From NCBI GenBank assembly GCA_964478165.1, contig CAYZGU010000014.1:1-64000 (forward strand): 64,000 bases of DNA, written 5' to 3'. Positions 1 through 10,194 of the stretch are shown in pieces. Below the pieces are notes generated by a model. That model made no database searches, had not been told where the DNA came from, and worked only from the letters and a program-made list of their open reading frames with translations. Positions within the stretch are counted from its first letter, which is position 1. Every line of letters begins with the position of its first letter. The position numbers and the translations under genes were made by a program. The stretch comes from CAYZGU01 sp964478165 (GTDB lineage Bacteria; Poribacteria; WGA-4E; JAJDTR01).

Positions 1-893
<893 letters not shown>

Positions 894-950
894 TCTTTTT
901 ATATTGTTGATACCCCTTCTATGCATTTGTTAAAGATTATATAGTTGGTT

Positions 951-1072
951 TCTTCCGGTGGCTATGGCGAAGAGGAAACACCCGTAACCATTCCGAACAC
1001 GGCAGTTAAGCTCTTCAGCGCTGATGATACTTCGAGGGCGACCTCGCGGGAAAGTAGGTCGTTGCCGGGAGA
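951..1072 (+). rRNA. rrf: 5S ribosomal RNA
   Basis: Lies about 57 bases after the 23S gene. The core CCATTCCGAACACGGCAGTT (loop B/helix III) and the loop E region are typical of 5S rRNA. The ends were set by helix I: 951-958 (TCTTCCGG) pairs with 1065-1072 (CCGGGAGA) with one G-U pair. No tRNA is seen between 23S and 5S. Ends could shift by one or two bases. Confidence 0.93.
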
Positions 1073-1079
1073 TTATTGT

Positions 1080-1120
1080 AAGGCATCGAGTCAGAGGTTT
1101 GGCTTGGTGCCTTTTTTTTT
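1080..1120 (+). terminator. Intrinsic terminator of the rRNA operon
   Basis: AAGGCA at 1080-1085 pairs with TGCCTT at 1108-1113, and a run of T follows to 1120. It lies 8 bases after the 5S rRNA, so it most likely ends the ribosomal operon. Downstream to 1395 no gene is seen. Confidence 0.85.
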
Positions 1121-1395
1121 GCCCGCGCGAATTGTTCGGCCGTAGCCATACTAGATCGTACCTACGTCTGAAAACTGACCAGGACGTGGAATATCTAGGT
1201 GAATTTGTCGCATACTTGTTAGCAGCGTGAGACGCACCTAGGTTTTATCCGTAGCTGGTGTTTGTGGTTTTCGACAGTCGCTTTTGCGAGTGTTTGTCTA
1301 AAGTTTCCTGTTGTCTTTAGTCTGATTCTGATAATGACAAGATGAAGAAGTTATTGGAGCGCTAGGTCAACTGGTTATACGTTGAGGAGGCATTG

Positions 1396-4011
1396 GTGTG
1401 CTGGCTTAGATTGTGCCTGTTCATGTTGTGCGTTGTTGGCATTGTTTCTTCTGAATTATCATCCCTTTGCGCATTGCCGCTGGAGTCAGATTTATTTGGT
1501 GCCATTCGGACTTCCCGAAAATACATCAATCCCAAGGCGCATTATACTTTAGATGAGCTCGAGGAGTGTTTCACTGATAGTCTGGCAATCCTGGCAAAGA
1601 GCTGGAATCGTTTGCCAGCAGTCTATCAACGCGAATTTCAGGGGGTATTTCTTCGCCCGGGTGAGCATGGAAGTGCCTACGCGTCCATCCATCTGTCGAA
1701 AAAGTTTGACACACCACATTTCCGATTCCACTATACCACCAATGGTATTCATGCAACGCCACTTGAGGACGTTTCTCCAATGAACGGGATTCCAGATTAT
1801 GTTGATATATGTGCGGAGGCAATGGAGAGGTCTTTCCACGTTCAGGTGGGGCTGATGGGTTTCAAACAACCTCTTGATGACTTTTGGGCGAAGGAAAATG
1901 GTGGAAACCGAAAATACGATGTGTACCTTTTCATGTTTCCTGCTCTTGGTTTTACCACAGCGGACTGGTACGGTGGACGTGTGCTTTCAACGGTTGCGAC
2001 TCTCGGTCCATACTTCGCTATAAATTCGCGATTGTACGACTTTTTTGGAAAATCTGAAGGTGTCCGCTTTATTCAAACCACTTCTGCTCATGAATTTCTT
2101 CATGGGATTCAGGGGGCCTATAACTGGTTTATGCCTGCATGGTTCATGGAAGCCTCGGCGACTTGGATAGAATCAAAGGTTTATGATGGTGGTCGAGTTG
2201 AAGATTTCGATGCTATCCACGATCCTGATGAAATCGGCGAAACTGACGCGTATAATTACTATTCCCATCAGCTACGGCGGTGGTTTCTGAATCCGGATAT
2301 TTCTCTTGACAGTCGGGTGCTCGATCACGAGTACGGGTCGGCAATCTGGGTTTTCTATATGACAGAGCGTTTTGGTGTTGATATTGTCCGGCAGTTCTAC
2401 CAAGATACGACCGAAGGCAATTTCCGAGAGTTTGGAAACTTTTCGCAGGTGTTTATCAACCAGGGAACAAATATCGTTGAAGCGTTTAAGACTTTTACGG
2501 TCTGGAATTATTTCACAAACGATCGAGACGATGGGGAACACTATTTCAATGGACATCGTTTTCCACCCGTTGCTGTTCACGCCAGTGACATTCACAAGTC
2601 CTATCCAGTGCGAGTCGAATTTGATTCCGAATCAATGCCAGAACATTTTTCAGCTCGTTATGTTGTTTTTGAGCCACCGACCAGTCGCATAGATGAATTC
2701 TCAGTGAAGATTGATGGGGCGGACCTTGCTCCGATTGACATGAGCGCATTGGTTCAAGACGATCGTAGTGCAATCCAGGTTGAATTGGATCGACATACAC
2801 TTACTGGTCTACGTGGCTGGGGGGCGAAATTCGTCATTGAACGGCAAGATGGGACAACTGAAATTCGAGAGGCCTTTACCTATCATCGTTCTCAGGAAGC
2901 TCAGGTAACCTTCAGGGGATTCGGCGTCGAAATTCAAAAGATTACACTCGTTTTGATTAACCTGAGGCCTGATGTTGAAGACGTGGTTGTTCCGGGTGGT
3001 TCCTACTTTGGGGGCTCAGTGACTTATGTCGCAGGGCAGTCACCCTCCGGCCGGCTTTCAATTCCAATCTTGTCACAGGGGCCTAATGGTGTGCGGATTC
3101 AGTGGGAAGTTGAAGATTCCAGCGAAATTCATGAGGTTGTCATAGTTCGGAAGCGTTATACCTCGCTAATTGAAACCGACGAAGATCGACCGTTTCAAAC
3201 GTTCGCCGAGGTAAGAGGTGCTGCCGATCGCGATAGAAATGGCATTCCCGATGGGGACATCAACATTGTTGGCCGTGTTAATGCTACTGATGTAGGCTTC
3301 GAGGATCCCACAATATTCCAGGACATTGATTTAAGTAGTCCGTTTTTTGAACTTGAAAATACACGCTACTATTATGCTATTGTGCCGGTAAGTGTTTCTG
3401 GTATTATGGGTACGCCAAGCATAGCTCCGAATGGCATCTCTCCAGCGACCAATCAAGCCGAATTAGCGCCTGCTTTCTTTATTGAGACTCAGACCGGGGA
3501 TATGGGAGAATGGCTTGTTCAAGTATTAGTGACGCGAGATTTGGCTGAGCGTCCGCAACTCGTGGTTACTTTTCCGGATGGGTCGGATCGAGCCCTTTTC
3601 CTGCGCCATGAATCGGATACTAAGTGGACGGCAAAGTTGATGCTGAATGGGTTTCCTCCGATAGGAACCTATACATATCGTATCGATGGTCAGACCGAAT
3701 CTGATTGGATGGGAACACGTATATTCAAAGGGCGAACATTTCAATACGCGCCCCGCTCTACGAAACGGAAAATCATCATTGCGCCGAATCCTATATCTGC
3801 TTCAGATGGAAATCATCTCAATTTTTACCCCAAGGGATTGCAAGTGAGCATCTTTGACGCTCGAGGCGCCCTTATCAAAGAGACTGCTACCAGTTCAAAG
3901 TGGGACTGTACCAACCAGTATGGTGAAAGGGTACGGAGTGGTATTTACTTCTTTCACGCTGAAGATGGAAAGGGTTTTCATGATCAAGGGAAAATCTGCG
4001 TTATCCGGTAG
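1396..4011 (+). CDS. Secreted zinc metalloprotease-like protein (MXAN_6640-like) with C-terminal FlgD-like domain
   Basis: Protein of 871 residues. A hydrophobic N-terminus (about residues 5-20) with a likely cleavage after SLCA marks a signal peptide. The zinc motif HEFLH sits at residues 232-236 and is followed by WFMEASATWIE, which supplies the downstream glutamate seen in gluzincin families; MXAN_6640-type secreted proteases look like this. The last 80 residues (VSIFDARG, W, RSGIYFF, ending CVIR) match the FlgD-like/sorting-type tail shared with two other window proteins. GTG 1396 was chosen because GAGGAGG at 1384-1390 gives a spacing of 5; TTG 1393 would be too close. The next gene overlaps its end, suggesting co-transcription. 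Substrate unknown. Confidence 0.8.
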   Translation: MCWLRLCLFMLCVVGIVSSELSSLCALPLESDLFGAIRTSRKYINPKAHYTLDELEECFTDSLAILAKSWNRLPAVYQREFQGVFLRPGEHGSAYASIHLSKKFDTPHFRFHYTTNGIHATPLEDVSPMNGIPDYVDICAEAMERSFHVQVGLMGFKQPLDDFWAKENGGNRKYDVYLFMFPALGFTTADWYGGRVLSTVATLGPYFAINSRLYDFFGKSEGVRFIQTTSAHEFLHGIQGAYNWFMPAWFMEASATWIESKVYDGGRVEDFDAIHDPDEIGETDAYNYYSHQLRRWFLNPDISLDSRVLDHEYGSAIWVFYMTERFGVDIVRQFYQDTTEGNFREFGNFSQVFINQGTNIVEAFKTFTVWNYFTNDRDDGEHYFNGHRFPPVAVHASDIHKSYPVRVEFDSESMPEHFSARYVVFEPPTSRIDEFSVKIDGADLAPIDMSALVQDDRSAIQVELDRHTLTGLRGWGAKFVIERQDGTTEIREAFTYHRSQEAQVTFRGFGVEIQKITLVLINLRPDVEDVVVPGGSYFGGSVTYVAGQSPSGRLSIPILSQGPNGVRIQWEVEDSSEIHEVVIVRKRYTSLIETDEDRPFQTFAEVRGAADRDRNGIPDGDINIVGRVNATDVGFEDPTIFQDIDLSSPFFELENTRYYYAIVPVSVSGIMGTPSIAPNGISPATNQAELAPAFFIETQTGDMGEWLVQVLVTRDLAERPQLVVTFPDGSDRALFLRHESDTKWTAKLMLNGFPPIGTYTYRIDGQTESDWMGTRIFKGRTFQYAPRSTKRKIIIAPNPISASDGNHLNFYPKGLQVSIFDARGALIKETATSSKWDCTNQYGERVRSGIYFFHAEDGKGFHDQGKICVIR

Positions 4012-4891
4012 GGCACTGGGCTATGTAACTAAATCGGGGCGTTCATTAGTATGTCAATGTTTATTTGTTCTACTTGCTCTCGGCGTTGCTCTCTTCTCTT
4101 TGAGTTGTGGACAAGACGGATTGATGCGACCGGACGGTGAAGTAAATATTCCACCGCTCAGTCCTCGCGATTTTCTTGCCGTTGATTTCCCAACAAACAA
4201 TGGATCTTCCTGGACGTATGTTGCTATGGATACGGGGCATGAATTCACGTCTAGGGTTGAAGGCACCCGTGATATTGGAGGGTTTACGCACCGACAGATG
4301 AGTATCCGTGAGCTGCGTTTTCAACAGCCGCCTAATTTTAATCTCATGCCTGTGGACCACCTTTCCGCAAATGCGCTTTACTTTCGTTTTAATTCCGATG
4401 ACTATTTTGGCGTTGCATTTCCCATTTCTGCGACGTATTTCGAAAAAACTCCACAGGCTTATTTGGAGGCAGCATTTGATGCTTTGATCCCTGGGCTCGA
4501 AAAATCTGTTCTCCACGAGAAGCACTTTCCCTATCGTCTCATCTGGGATTTTCCCCTGAAACTCGGGAAAGAATGGATTGTGTTTGAGAAAACGACGGAT
4601 CCGGAGATTCGTGTTCTTCGGCGAGTTGTTAGCATCAATGAGTCTGTGAGTGTCCTTGCAGGTGCTTACAATGCCTATCTCATAGAAGAGGAAATTGAAG
4701 GTGTTGAAGGAACTGGTCGTGTTGAGAGCGATACGGAAGAACCTGAGTTCATTCCAATGGCGAGGTACTGGGTTGTTCGCAACGTTGGCGTGGTCAAATA
4801 TGAGTATACTGAGTTCTTTGGAGTGGAGCAACCGGTTTTGCGCAGCTTTCAGCTAAGAGATGTGTATTTACCTACTGCAAATACGCGCTGA
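3980..4891 (+). CDS. Putative lipoprotein of unknown function
   Basis: Protein of 303 residues. After a basic N-terminus, a hydrophobic stretch ends in FSLSC at residue 43, which resembles a lipobox, so the mature protein is probably an envelope lipoprotein; GQDGLMRPDGEV follows. No catalytic motif was recognised in the remainder, which is rich in aromatic and beta-prone residues. ATG 3980 follows GGAAAGGG at 3967-3974 and overlaps the end of the metalloprotease gene by 32 bases in another frame; ATG 3965 is an alternative. The overlap suggests translational coupling with the protease, so it may be its accessory or anchor; that is inference. Confidence 0.65.
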   Translation: MIKGKSALSGRALGYVTKSGRSLVCQCLFVLLALGVALFSLSCGQDGLMRPDGEVNIPPLSPRDFLAVDFPTNNGSSWTYVAMDTGHEFTSRVEGTRDIGGFTHRQMSIRELRFQQPPNFNLMPVDHLSANALYFRFNSDDYFGVAFPISATYFEKTPQAYLEAAFDALIPGLEKSVLHEKHFPYRLIWDFPLKLGKEWIVFEKTTDPEIRVLRRVVSINESVSVLAGAYNAYLIEEEIEGVEGTGRVESDTEEPEFIPMARYWVVRNVGVVKYEYTEFFGVEQPVLRSFQLRDVYLPTANTR

Positions 4892-5012
4892 TTGAAGTTC
4901 AGTACAATTAGAAAGGGAGGAGCCAACGCACGGTCAGCTTTTTGCACAAGGTGCATCATGCGATGTCGGTCGTAAGCTATCTCTCACTTGTCAACCACCA
5001 GGTTCAGGTTAG

Positions 5013-6245
5013 ATGTTAAGTCTTCGTCACCGGAATATCCCTATTACCATCATCGGTGGTGGAATACACGGGTGCTCAATTGCTGCTCGTATCACTCGGG
5101 AGGTTCCCCATGCCGTAAAACATCTTGCCATTCTAGACCGTTACTCGCAACCGTTGCTGGCTTGGAACCGAAAAACGCGCGCACAGGGGATGACATTTCT
5201 TCGCTCTCCCGCTGTGCACCATATTAGCAGCGATTCTCTGGGAGTTGTCGAATACGCGCGAACTCGAGACCGGACGGATGAACTCGTTCCACCCTATGTA
5301 CAACCTTCCATAAATCTGTTTTTTGACTTCTGCACGCACGAGATTGCCACACAGCAACTTCAGGGCGTGTATCACCGATTTGATGTTGCCGAGTTGCGCT
5401 GGGAAAAAGGAGCCGGTGCATTCCCATTCCGTATTATTTCTCAGAAGAATGAGGGCTTTCGTACGGCGTGTGTGATTCTTGCCATCGGTGCCGAGGATTG
5501 CTCCTATGTGCCAACTGAATTTGTTGGATTTAAACACCAATTCCCAAGGCAGATTCTGCATTCGCGCGAATTTAACCTATGTAGCTTGAAGCATACAGAT
5601 CTCCAGAAAGTGGCCATTATCGGTGGCGGGCTGAGTGCCGCTACGCTAGCGAAAAATCTAACTGATTCTGGTGTAAAAACTGTCTTAATCACGCGGAAAC
5701 CTATGAAGGTTCAGCGGTTTGATTTTGAGCCGTCATGGCTTGGTCCTAAGGCTTTGCGGGCATTCAGAGAGGAGCCTGATTGGAATATACGAATGGAGAC
5801 AATTCAGCAAGCTAGGGGAGAGGGGAGCGTTACTCCAGAAATGGCTCAATCTCTTGCGGCGTCGGCAGCATCGGGGGACATTTGTCTCCTGATGGGTACG
5901 AGAATTGTTGAGATTGAGGGCCATCGTCAGCTGCGGATTACGACCTCCGAACATACAATTAATAACCTCGATCTTATAATTCTTGCAACCGGATATAGGT
6001 TTAATCTCCAGCGTTACGATTTTCTGTCCCACCTCATTAAAAAACATAGGATTCCAATGCTATCTGGTCTACCGCTCCTTGATGAGAATCTACAACTTCT
6101 GCCAGTCGAGAAACTCTTTGGGTCTGGAACTATTGCCCAGCTTCAGATTGGTCCCGCCGCTGGAAATATTGCTGGGACCGCGCTTGCGTACGAACGGATG
6201 CGCGAACAAGTACTAGGCACGATTCCCGTCTCGCATCGCCGTTAG
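5013..6245 (+). CDS. FAD/NAD(P)-binding oxidoreductase (monooxygenase-like)
   Basis: Protein of 410 residues with two Rossmann fingerprints: IIGGGIHGCS near residue 12 (FAD) and AIIGGGLSAAT near residue 203 (NADPH). ILATGYRFN near residue 325 is the ATG-type motif before the last FAD contact. This order is that of flavin monooxygenase/ornithine N-hydroxylase-like enzymes and of related FAD-NAD(P)-binding proteins of unknown substrate. No siderophore genes lie nearby, so an ornithine or lysine hydroxylase role is not supported. Ribosome binding site is weak. The gene stands alone, 121 bases after the lipoprotein gene. Confidence 0.8.
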   Translation: MLSLRHRNIPITIIGGGIHGCSIAARITREVPHAVKHLAILDRYSQPLLAWNRKTRAQGMTFLRSPAVHHISSDSLGVVEYARTRDRTDELVPPYVQPSINLFFDFCTHEIATQQLQGVYHRFDVAELRWEKGAGAFPFRIISQKNEGFRTACVILAIGAEDCSYVPTEFVGFKHQFPRQILHSREFNLCSLKHTDLQKVAIIGGGLSAATLAKNLTDSGVKTVLITRKPMKVQRFDFEPSWLGPKALRAFREEPDWNIRMETIQQARGEGSVTPEMAQSLAASAASGDICLLMGTRIVEIEGHRQLRITTSEHTINNLDLIILATGYRFNLQRYDFLSHLIKKHRIPMLSGLPLLDENLQLLPVEKLFGSGTIAQLQIGPAAGNIAGTALAYERMREQVLGTIPVSHRR

Positions 6246-6320
6246 CGATTGACACATGAAGCACAACGTCTAGGTCGGATCAGAGCATCTATGATGATTT
6301 GTTTTTTATTTCCTGAATTG

Positions 6321-6329
6321 TGGTATGAT
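6321..6329 (+). promoter_or_regulatory. Extended -10 promoter upstream of the STAS gene
   Basis: TGgTATGAT, an extended -10 element with no good -35 (TTGTTT at 6299 with a 19-base spacer is the best). It sits about 100 bases before the STAS reading frame and 75 bases after the preceding stop. Confidence 0.45.
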
Positions 6330-6429
6330 ACTATGGCTGTTGTAGGCCCATCAGACTGTGAGCCGAATAAAGAGACTTGTGAAAAGATTTGTGGTTTTGT
6401 GGCCGATTGACTAAGAAAGGAGACGGATT

Positions 6430-6804
6430 TTGAGAGAAAGTCCTCAAATATCAGTCAGATATTTTGGAGAGGTTGTTGTCTTTGATATTAGAGGCTACCT
6501 CACACAGGATTCGGAGAAGGACATGGATTCTGCGTATCAACATGAAGGTGTACAAGAATCGGAAAAAATTCTGCTGAAATTCGACGCGTAGAGTTTCATT
6601 ACCAGCAGCGGTTTTGGTCTCATTGTCAAACTGCTTTGGTGTACGCGGGAAAAAGGACAAGTCCTACGCGTTGTCCACCCTTCAGACCAGGTTCGAAAGA
6701 TTTTCGATGTCATCGGATTAACAAGAAGTTTGAAGGGGATGCCGCCAGGCACACGAACGATCGAGATTTTTTCGTCAGAATCCGCGGCATTAGCTAATTT
6801 CTGA
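6430..6804 (+). pseudogene. STAS-domain (anti-sigma factor antagonist-like) gene interrupted by an in-frame TAG
   Basis: A frame of 124 codons opens with TTG 6430 behind AAAGGAGA (6415-6422, spacing 7). It reads like a STAS domain: VVVFDIRGYL near residue 15, then ILLKFDA, then SFITSSGFGLIVKLL, the loop that holds the phosphorylatable serine in anti-anti-sigma factors, and later VRKIFDVIGL. Codon 54 is TAG (6589-6591), exactly between FDA and SFITSSG, so the product would be cut before the key serines. The rest of the frame is intact to TGA at 6802-6804. Either a recent nonsense mutation, a sequencing error or stop read-through. TAG is used as the normal stop of neighbours, so general reassignment is unlikely. 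Its 3' end overlaps the convergent ABC transporter gene by 15 bases. Confidence 0.75.
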
Positions 6805-8526
6805 TTCTGCGAACTGAGATTCGTACAGTTTGCTATATAGGCCATGTTGTGAAATTAGCTGAACATGTGTGCCCGATTCCACTATTCGGTTGTTCTCGAG
6901 TACGACGATTTGGTCTGCAAATTGAATCGTTGCTAGTCGGTGTGCGATGATAAGTGTGGTCCGTTCATGTAACAAATTAGTCAGGCTTTTCTGGATAAGC
7001 TGTTCCGATTTTGTGTCAACTGATGAAGTGGCTTCGTCTAGGATTAGAATGGGTGGGTCCTTGAGTATCGCGCGAGCGATTGAGACGCGTTGTTTCTGTC
7101 CGCCGGAGAGTCGGAACCCGCGTTCACCTACGAAGGTGTCGTAACCTTTGGGTAATCGCGCAATGAATTTATGGATGTGCGCAGCCGCAGCAGCTGCTTC
7201 AACTGCTGCCTGCGTTGCCCCAAGCCTACCGTATTTTATGTTTTCGCCAATCGTTCCATTGAAAAGGAATGTCTCTTGAGGTACGAGTCCAATTTGTTCT
7301 CTTAGTGTTTCTAGTTTCCAGTTGCTTACCTCTATTCCATCAATGTAGACTTGTCCACTAGTCGTGTCGTAGAATCGTGGCACCAGTCCCACAAGTGTAG
7401 TTTTTCCGACGCCGCTCGGACCGACAAAAGCAATAGTCTTGCCCGAGTGTATCGTCAGGTTTACCTCTTGTAATACCGTTTCATCCGTATATTGAAAGGA
7501 AACGTTTTCGAAAACGATCTTACCATTAATTCTTCCGTTGATTGCCTTTGGTCGATTTTTAATCTCAGGCGCAATATCCAGTATATCAAGTATGCGTTGT
7601 GCAGCAGCCAGTGCTTTCTGCAAACGTTCAATCTCATGGCTTACCGTCTCAATCGGGATAAAAAGTCTCCAGAGGAATCCGAGAAAAATGAATAGGCTTC
7701 CGATTGTCATATTTCCATTTCCATTAATGATTTGCCATGTGCCATACCAAAGAATTGCTGTCCAGCTTACTCCCAGAGTGAATTGCACTGTCGGGCTTAC
7801 GCGCATCCAGAGACGAATTCCACGAATTATTGAAGAACGATAATCGGCGCATTGTCGTTTGAATCTCTCTGCTTCGTAAGGTTCGCGCGCGAAGGATTTG
7901 ATTTCGAATATTCCGGAGAGGTTGTCTTGCAAGCGCGCGTTAACCTCCGCGAGTTTCGTGCGGACGTCATCATATATTCGGCGTATTCGAGCGCCAAATC
8001 GAACGATTATACAACCAAGAATTGGAATAGGTACGAGCACGATGAGTGCGAGTTGCCAGTTCATCAAAAGAAGCAGAATCGCGATACCGCAGAATGTTAA
8101 TAGATTTACGACAATCATGCTTGGGCTGTGTGCAAGCATATCACGCATTGCGTCAACGTCATTCACTGCCCGTGACATTAACTCGCCGGTGCTACTGTTT
8201 TTGTGAAAACGGTACGACAGCTTCTGTAGGTGTGCGTATATTTGCGTGCGCATGTCATAGATAATGTTTTCGGCAATTTCATGGGAGAGCCACTCGGCGA
8301 ACATTAGACCAATGCTCTTGATAAAATGGACGGCAAGCAGGCTCAGAGCAACCCAGTGTAGACGGCTAATGTCCTGATGTGTAATTACTTGATCAATGAC
8401 GATCCGTCCTCCGACCCATGTTGGAACGAGGTTGCCAACGGATACGATTAACATTGCTATTAGCGACACAAAAAAGGACTTCCAATAGGGTTTGATGTAG
8501 CCGAATAATCGGCGATAAAGATTCAT
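6790..8526 (-). CDS. ABC transporter, fused permease and ATPase (MsbA/lipid exporter-like)
   Basis: Protein of 578 residues, the usual length of a half-transporter of the MsbA/LmrA group. The N-terminal 320 residues form a six-helix exporter domain; the ATPase domain follows with Walker A GPSGVGKTTL, Q-loop VPQETFLFNGTIGENI, signature LSGGQ, Walker B ILILDEA and the H-loop histidine in IIAHRLAT. Homodimers of this type flip lipids or export drugs. Three glycosyltransferase genes lie divergently behind it, so a role in lipid A or glycolipid export is likely but not proven. Start ATG 8526 follows an AGGAC. A TTGTCT/TATAAT promoter lies 136 bases upstream. Confidence 0.88.
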   Translation of the reverse strand: MNLYRRLFGYIKPYWKSFFVSLIAMLIVSVGNLVPTWVGGRIVIDQVITHQDISRLHWVALSLLAVHFIKSIGLMFAEWLSHEIAENIIYDMRTQIYAHLQKLSYRFHKNSSTGELMSRAVNDVDAMRDMLAHSPSMIVVNLLTFCGIAILLLLMNWQLALIVLVPIPILGCIIVRFGARIRRIYDDVRTKLAEVNARLQDNLSGIFEIKSFAREPYEAERFKRQCADYRSSIIRGIRLWMRVSPTVQFTLGVSWTAILWYGTWQIINGNGNMTIGSLFIFLGFLWRLFIPIETVSHEIERLQKALAAAQRILDILDIAPEIKNRPKAINGRINGKIVFENVSFQYTDETVLQEVNLTIHSGKTIAFVGPSGVGKTTLVGLVPRFYDTTSGQVYIDGIEVSNWKLETLREQIGLVPQETFLFNGTIGENIKYGRLGATQAAVEAAAAAAHIHKFIARLPKGYDTFVGERGFRLSGGQKQRVSIARAILKDPPILILDEATSSVDTKSEQLIQKSLTNLLHERTTLIIAHRLATIQFADQIVVLENNRIVESGTHVQLISQHGLYSKLYESQFAESEIS

Positions 8527-8661
8527 TAGGACTTGTCCTGTCTTACGGTGGGTCTAAAATCCAGAATGAAACGATTTATAGAAGCGATTGACCGAAGGCT
8601 TACCCAGTCAGTGTCGATTTAAGGCGCTAGGCGGGCGATTTAAATCGAGATTACATGGGTG

Positions 8662-8690
8662 ATTATACCAAAATATTGGGTGATAGACAA
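8662..8690 (-). promoter_or_regulatory. Promoter of the ABC transporter gene
   Basis: On the minus strand: -35 TTGTCT (8685-8690), spacer 17, then TGg and TATAAT (8662-8667). This is an extended -10 with a consensus hexamer, facing the ABC transporter start 136 bases away. Confidence 0.6.
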
Positions 8691-9002
8691 TACAGAATCC
8701 TGTTCTGAATTTGAGGAAATGTTGTGATGTTGAGCCTATAGCGTGGCATATGTTGCTAGGTTTACTGTTGTTCAGTGCCTTTGGCATCTAATGGTTTCGA
8801 ACTTCGCAGATGGATTTCAAGTTCAAGGGAGTTAAAATGTCGACAGTTGACTTTGACGTTTGCTTTCAGAATCGACAATGCCTCGGTTACAAGCGGGTTG
8901 CAACTCAAGATCTGTTTTTCTTATTTGGGCTTAATGGGATTACAGATCTAGGAATTTGAAGGTGCGGAGCTGAGTGGTAACAACTCGTTGGTTCTCTTTT
9001 TT

Positions 9003-9032
9003 TTGGATGAACTTGCTACTCTGTGATATGAT
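9003..9032 (+). promoter_or_regulatory. Promoter of the glycosyltransferase genes
   Basis: TTGGAT (9003-9008), an 18-base spacer ending in TGa, and TATGAT (9027-9032). The predicted start of transcription is near 9039, some 33 bases before the first glycosyltransferase start. Apart from the two promoters, nothing else is seen in the 545-base divergent intergenic region 8527-9071 except a 9-bp inverted repeat (TCGATTTAA and its complement) around 8612-8645. Confidence 0.5.
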
Positions 9033-9071
9033 ACAAGCATAGCGATAAGAATCTGAGACATTTTTAAATTT

Positions 9072-10115
9072 ATGTTTGACCGAGTCCTTCCCAACATCAA
9101 CAAGATTCTGATTATTCGCAATGACGGTATCGGCGATCTCCTCAACTCGACGCCAGCAATTGCGTTATTGCGTAAAACCTATCCCAACGCTGAGCTCACT
9201 GCGCTTGTTCAACCTTTGAATGCACCAGTGTTAGTGGGTAATCCCCACATCGATCGTCTTCTGAGCTTCGATCGGAGGGGGCCTCATCAATGCCTACGAG
9301 CGCGATTGAAGTTCTACGGCCAATTGCGTTGCGAAAATTTCGATCTTGCGATTGCGATGCGGACAGGTTCATGGCCGAATTTTGTGTCGTTCCTCTCCGG
9401 AGCGAGGTACCGCCTAGGACGCAATCGGAAGCGTTTCAGAAGCACTTTGACGCACGCGTGGCGAGGCAAGTACAGAAAGGGCGCTGTCCACGAAGTCGAC
9501 CGAAACTTAGAGTTAGTAGGATTAGTATGTGATGGAGTGGGAGACCGACGAATTGTGTTCAATCTGCTGGAGGGGGAAGTATCGTCTGCCGAAAAGCGGT
9601 TGTTCGAGTGGGGTATTGGCTCCGGCGATCTTCTTGTTTGCCTTCATCCGGGTGCGAGCTCTTTTGACAAGCGCTGGCCTGAAGAAAGCTATGCTCAGAT
9701 TGCGGATAAGCTTGTGCGTGAATATAACGCCAAGATCTTGATTCTCCGAGGACCTCACGAAGTTGATCTCTCGCGAAAGATCCAGGACATAATGGCTTTT
9801 TCGTCTATTGCATACGGGCCGGAGTCGATTCGTGAACTAGGTGCTCTGCTGAAATGTTGTGACCTCGTTGTTTGCAACGACTCCGGACCAATGCACATCG
9901 CTGCGGCGCTTCATGTTCCGATGGTCTCAATTTTTGGCCCGACGGATCATGTCGTGTGGAAACCGCTAAGCGAAAAAGCGACGGTCGTGAGACGTGATAT
10001 GCCGTGTTGGCCGTGCAGCTCTCATAAATGCACAATTTCCTGGGAGTGTACAAAGAAGATGCCCGTAGACATGGTGTGGGATGAAGTTGAACGGACCATT
10101 GGTGAAAGTAATTAG
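9072..10115 (+). CDS. Glycosyltransferase family 9 (heptosyltransferase-like)
   Basis: Protein of 347 residues with the family 9 layout: N-terminal ILIIRNDGIGDLLNSTPA, middle LVCLHPGASSFDKRWP, and C-terminal donor-site NDSGPMHIAAALHVPMVSIF followed by GPTD. The cysteine-rich tail (PCWPCSSHKC) is common in this family. Such enzymes add heptose or other sugars to the LPS inner core from ADP-heptose on the cytoplasmic face. No strong ribosome binding site is visible. It is first of three co-directional glycosyltransferase genes, which with the divergent exporter suggest a glycolipid or LPS-core cluster. Confidence 0.85.
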   Translation: MFDRVLPNINKILIIRNDGIGDLLNSTPAIALLRKTYPNAELTALVQPLNAPVLVGNPHIDRLLSFDRRGPHQCLRARLKFYGQLRCENFDLAIAMRTGSWPNFVSFLSGARYRLGRNRKRFRSTLTHAWRGKYRKGAVHEVDRNLELVGLVCDGVGDRRIVFNLLEGEVSSAEKRLFEWGIGSGDLLVCLHPGASSFDKRWPEESYAQIADKLVREYNAKILILRGPHEVDLSRKIQDIMAFSSIAYGPESIRELGALLKCCDLVVCNDSGPMHIAAALHVPMVSIFGPTDHVVWKPLSEKATVVRRDMPCWPCSSHKCTISWECTKKMPVDMVWDEVERTIGESN

Positions 10116-10194
10116 GTTGGGAATGAAAGACTGGTTAGGAAAGACCATGTGGTTTTCACAACTTACGCTTTATTTTGCATGACGCAGGTTCGAC

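Noticed and set aside
6589..6591. Amber codon reassignment in this organism
   Set aside because: Several intact neighbours end in TAG (for example at 4011, 6245 and 23757), so TAG is a normal stop here.
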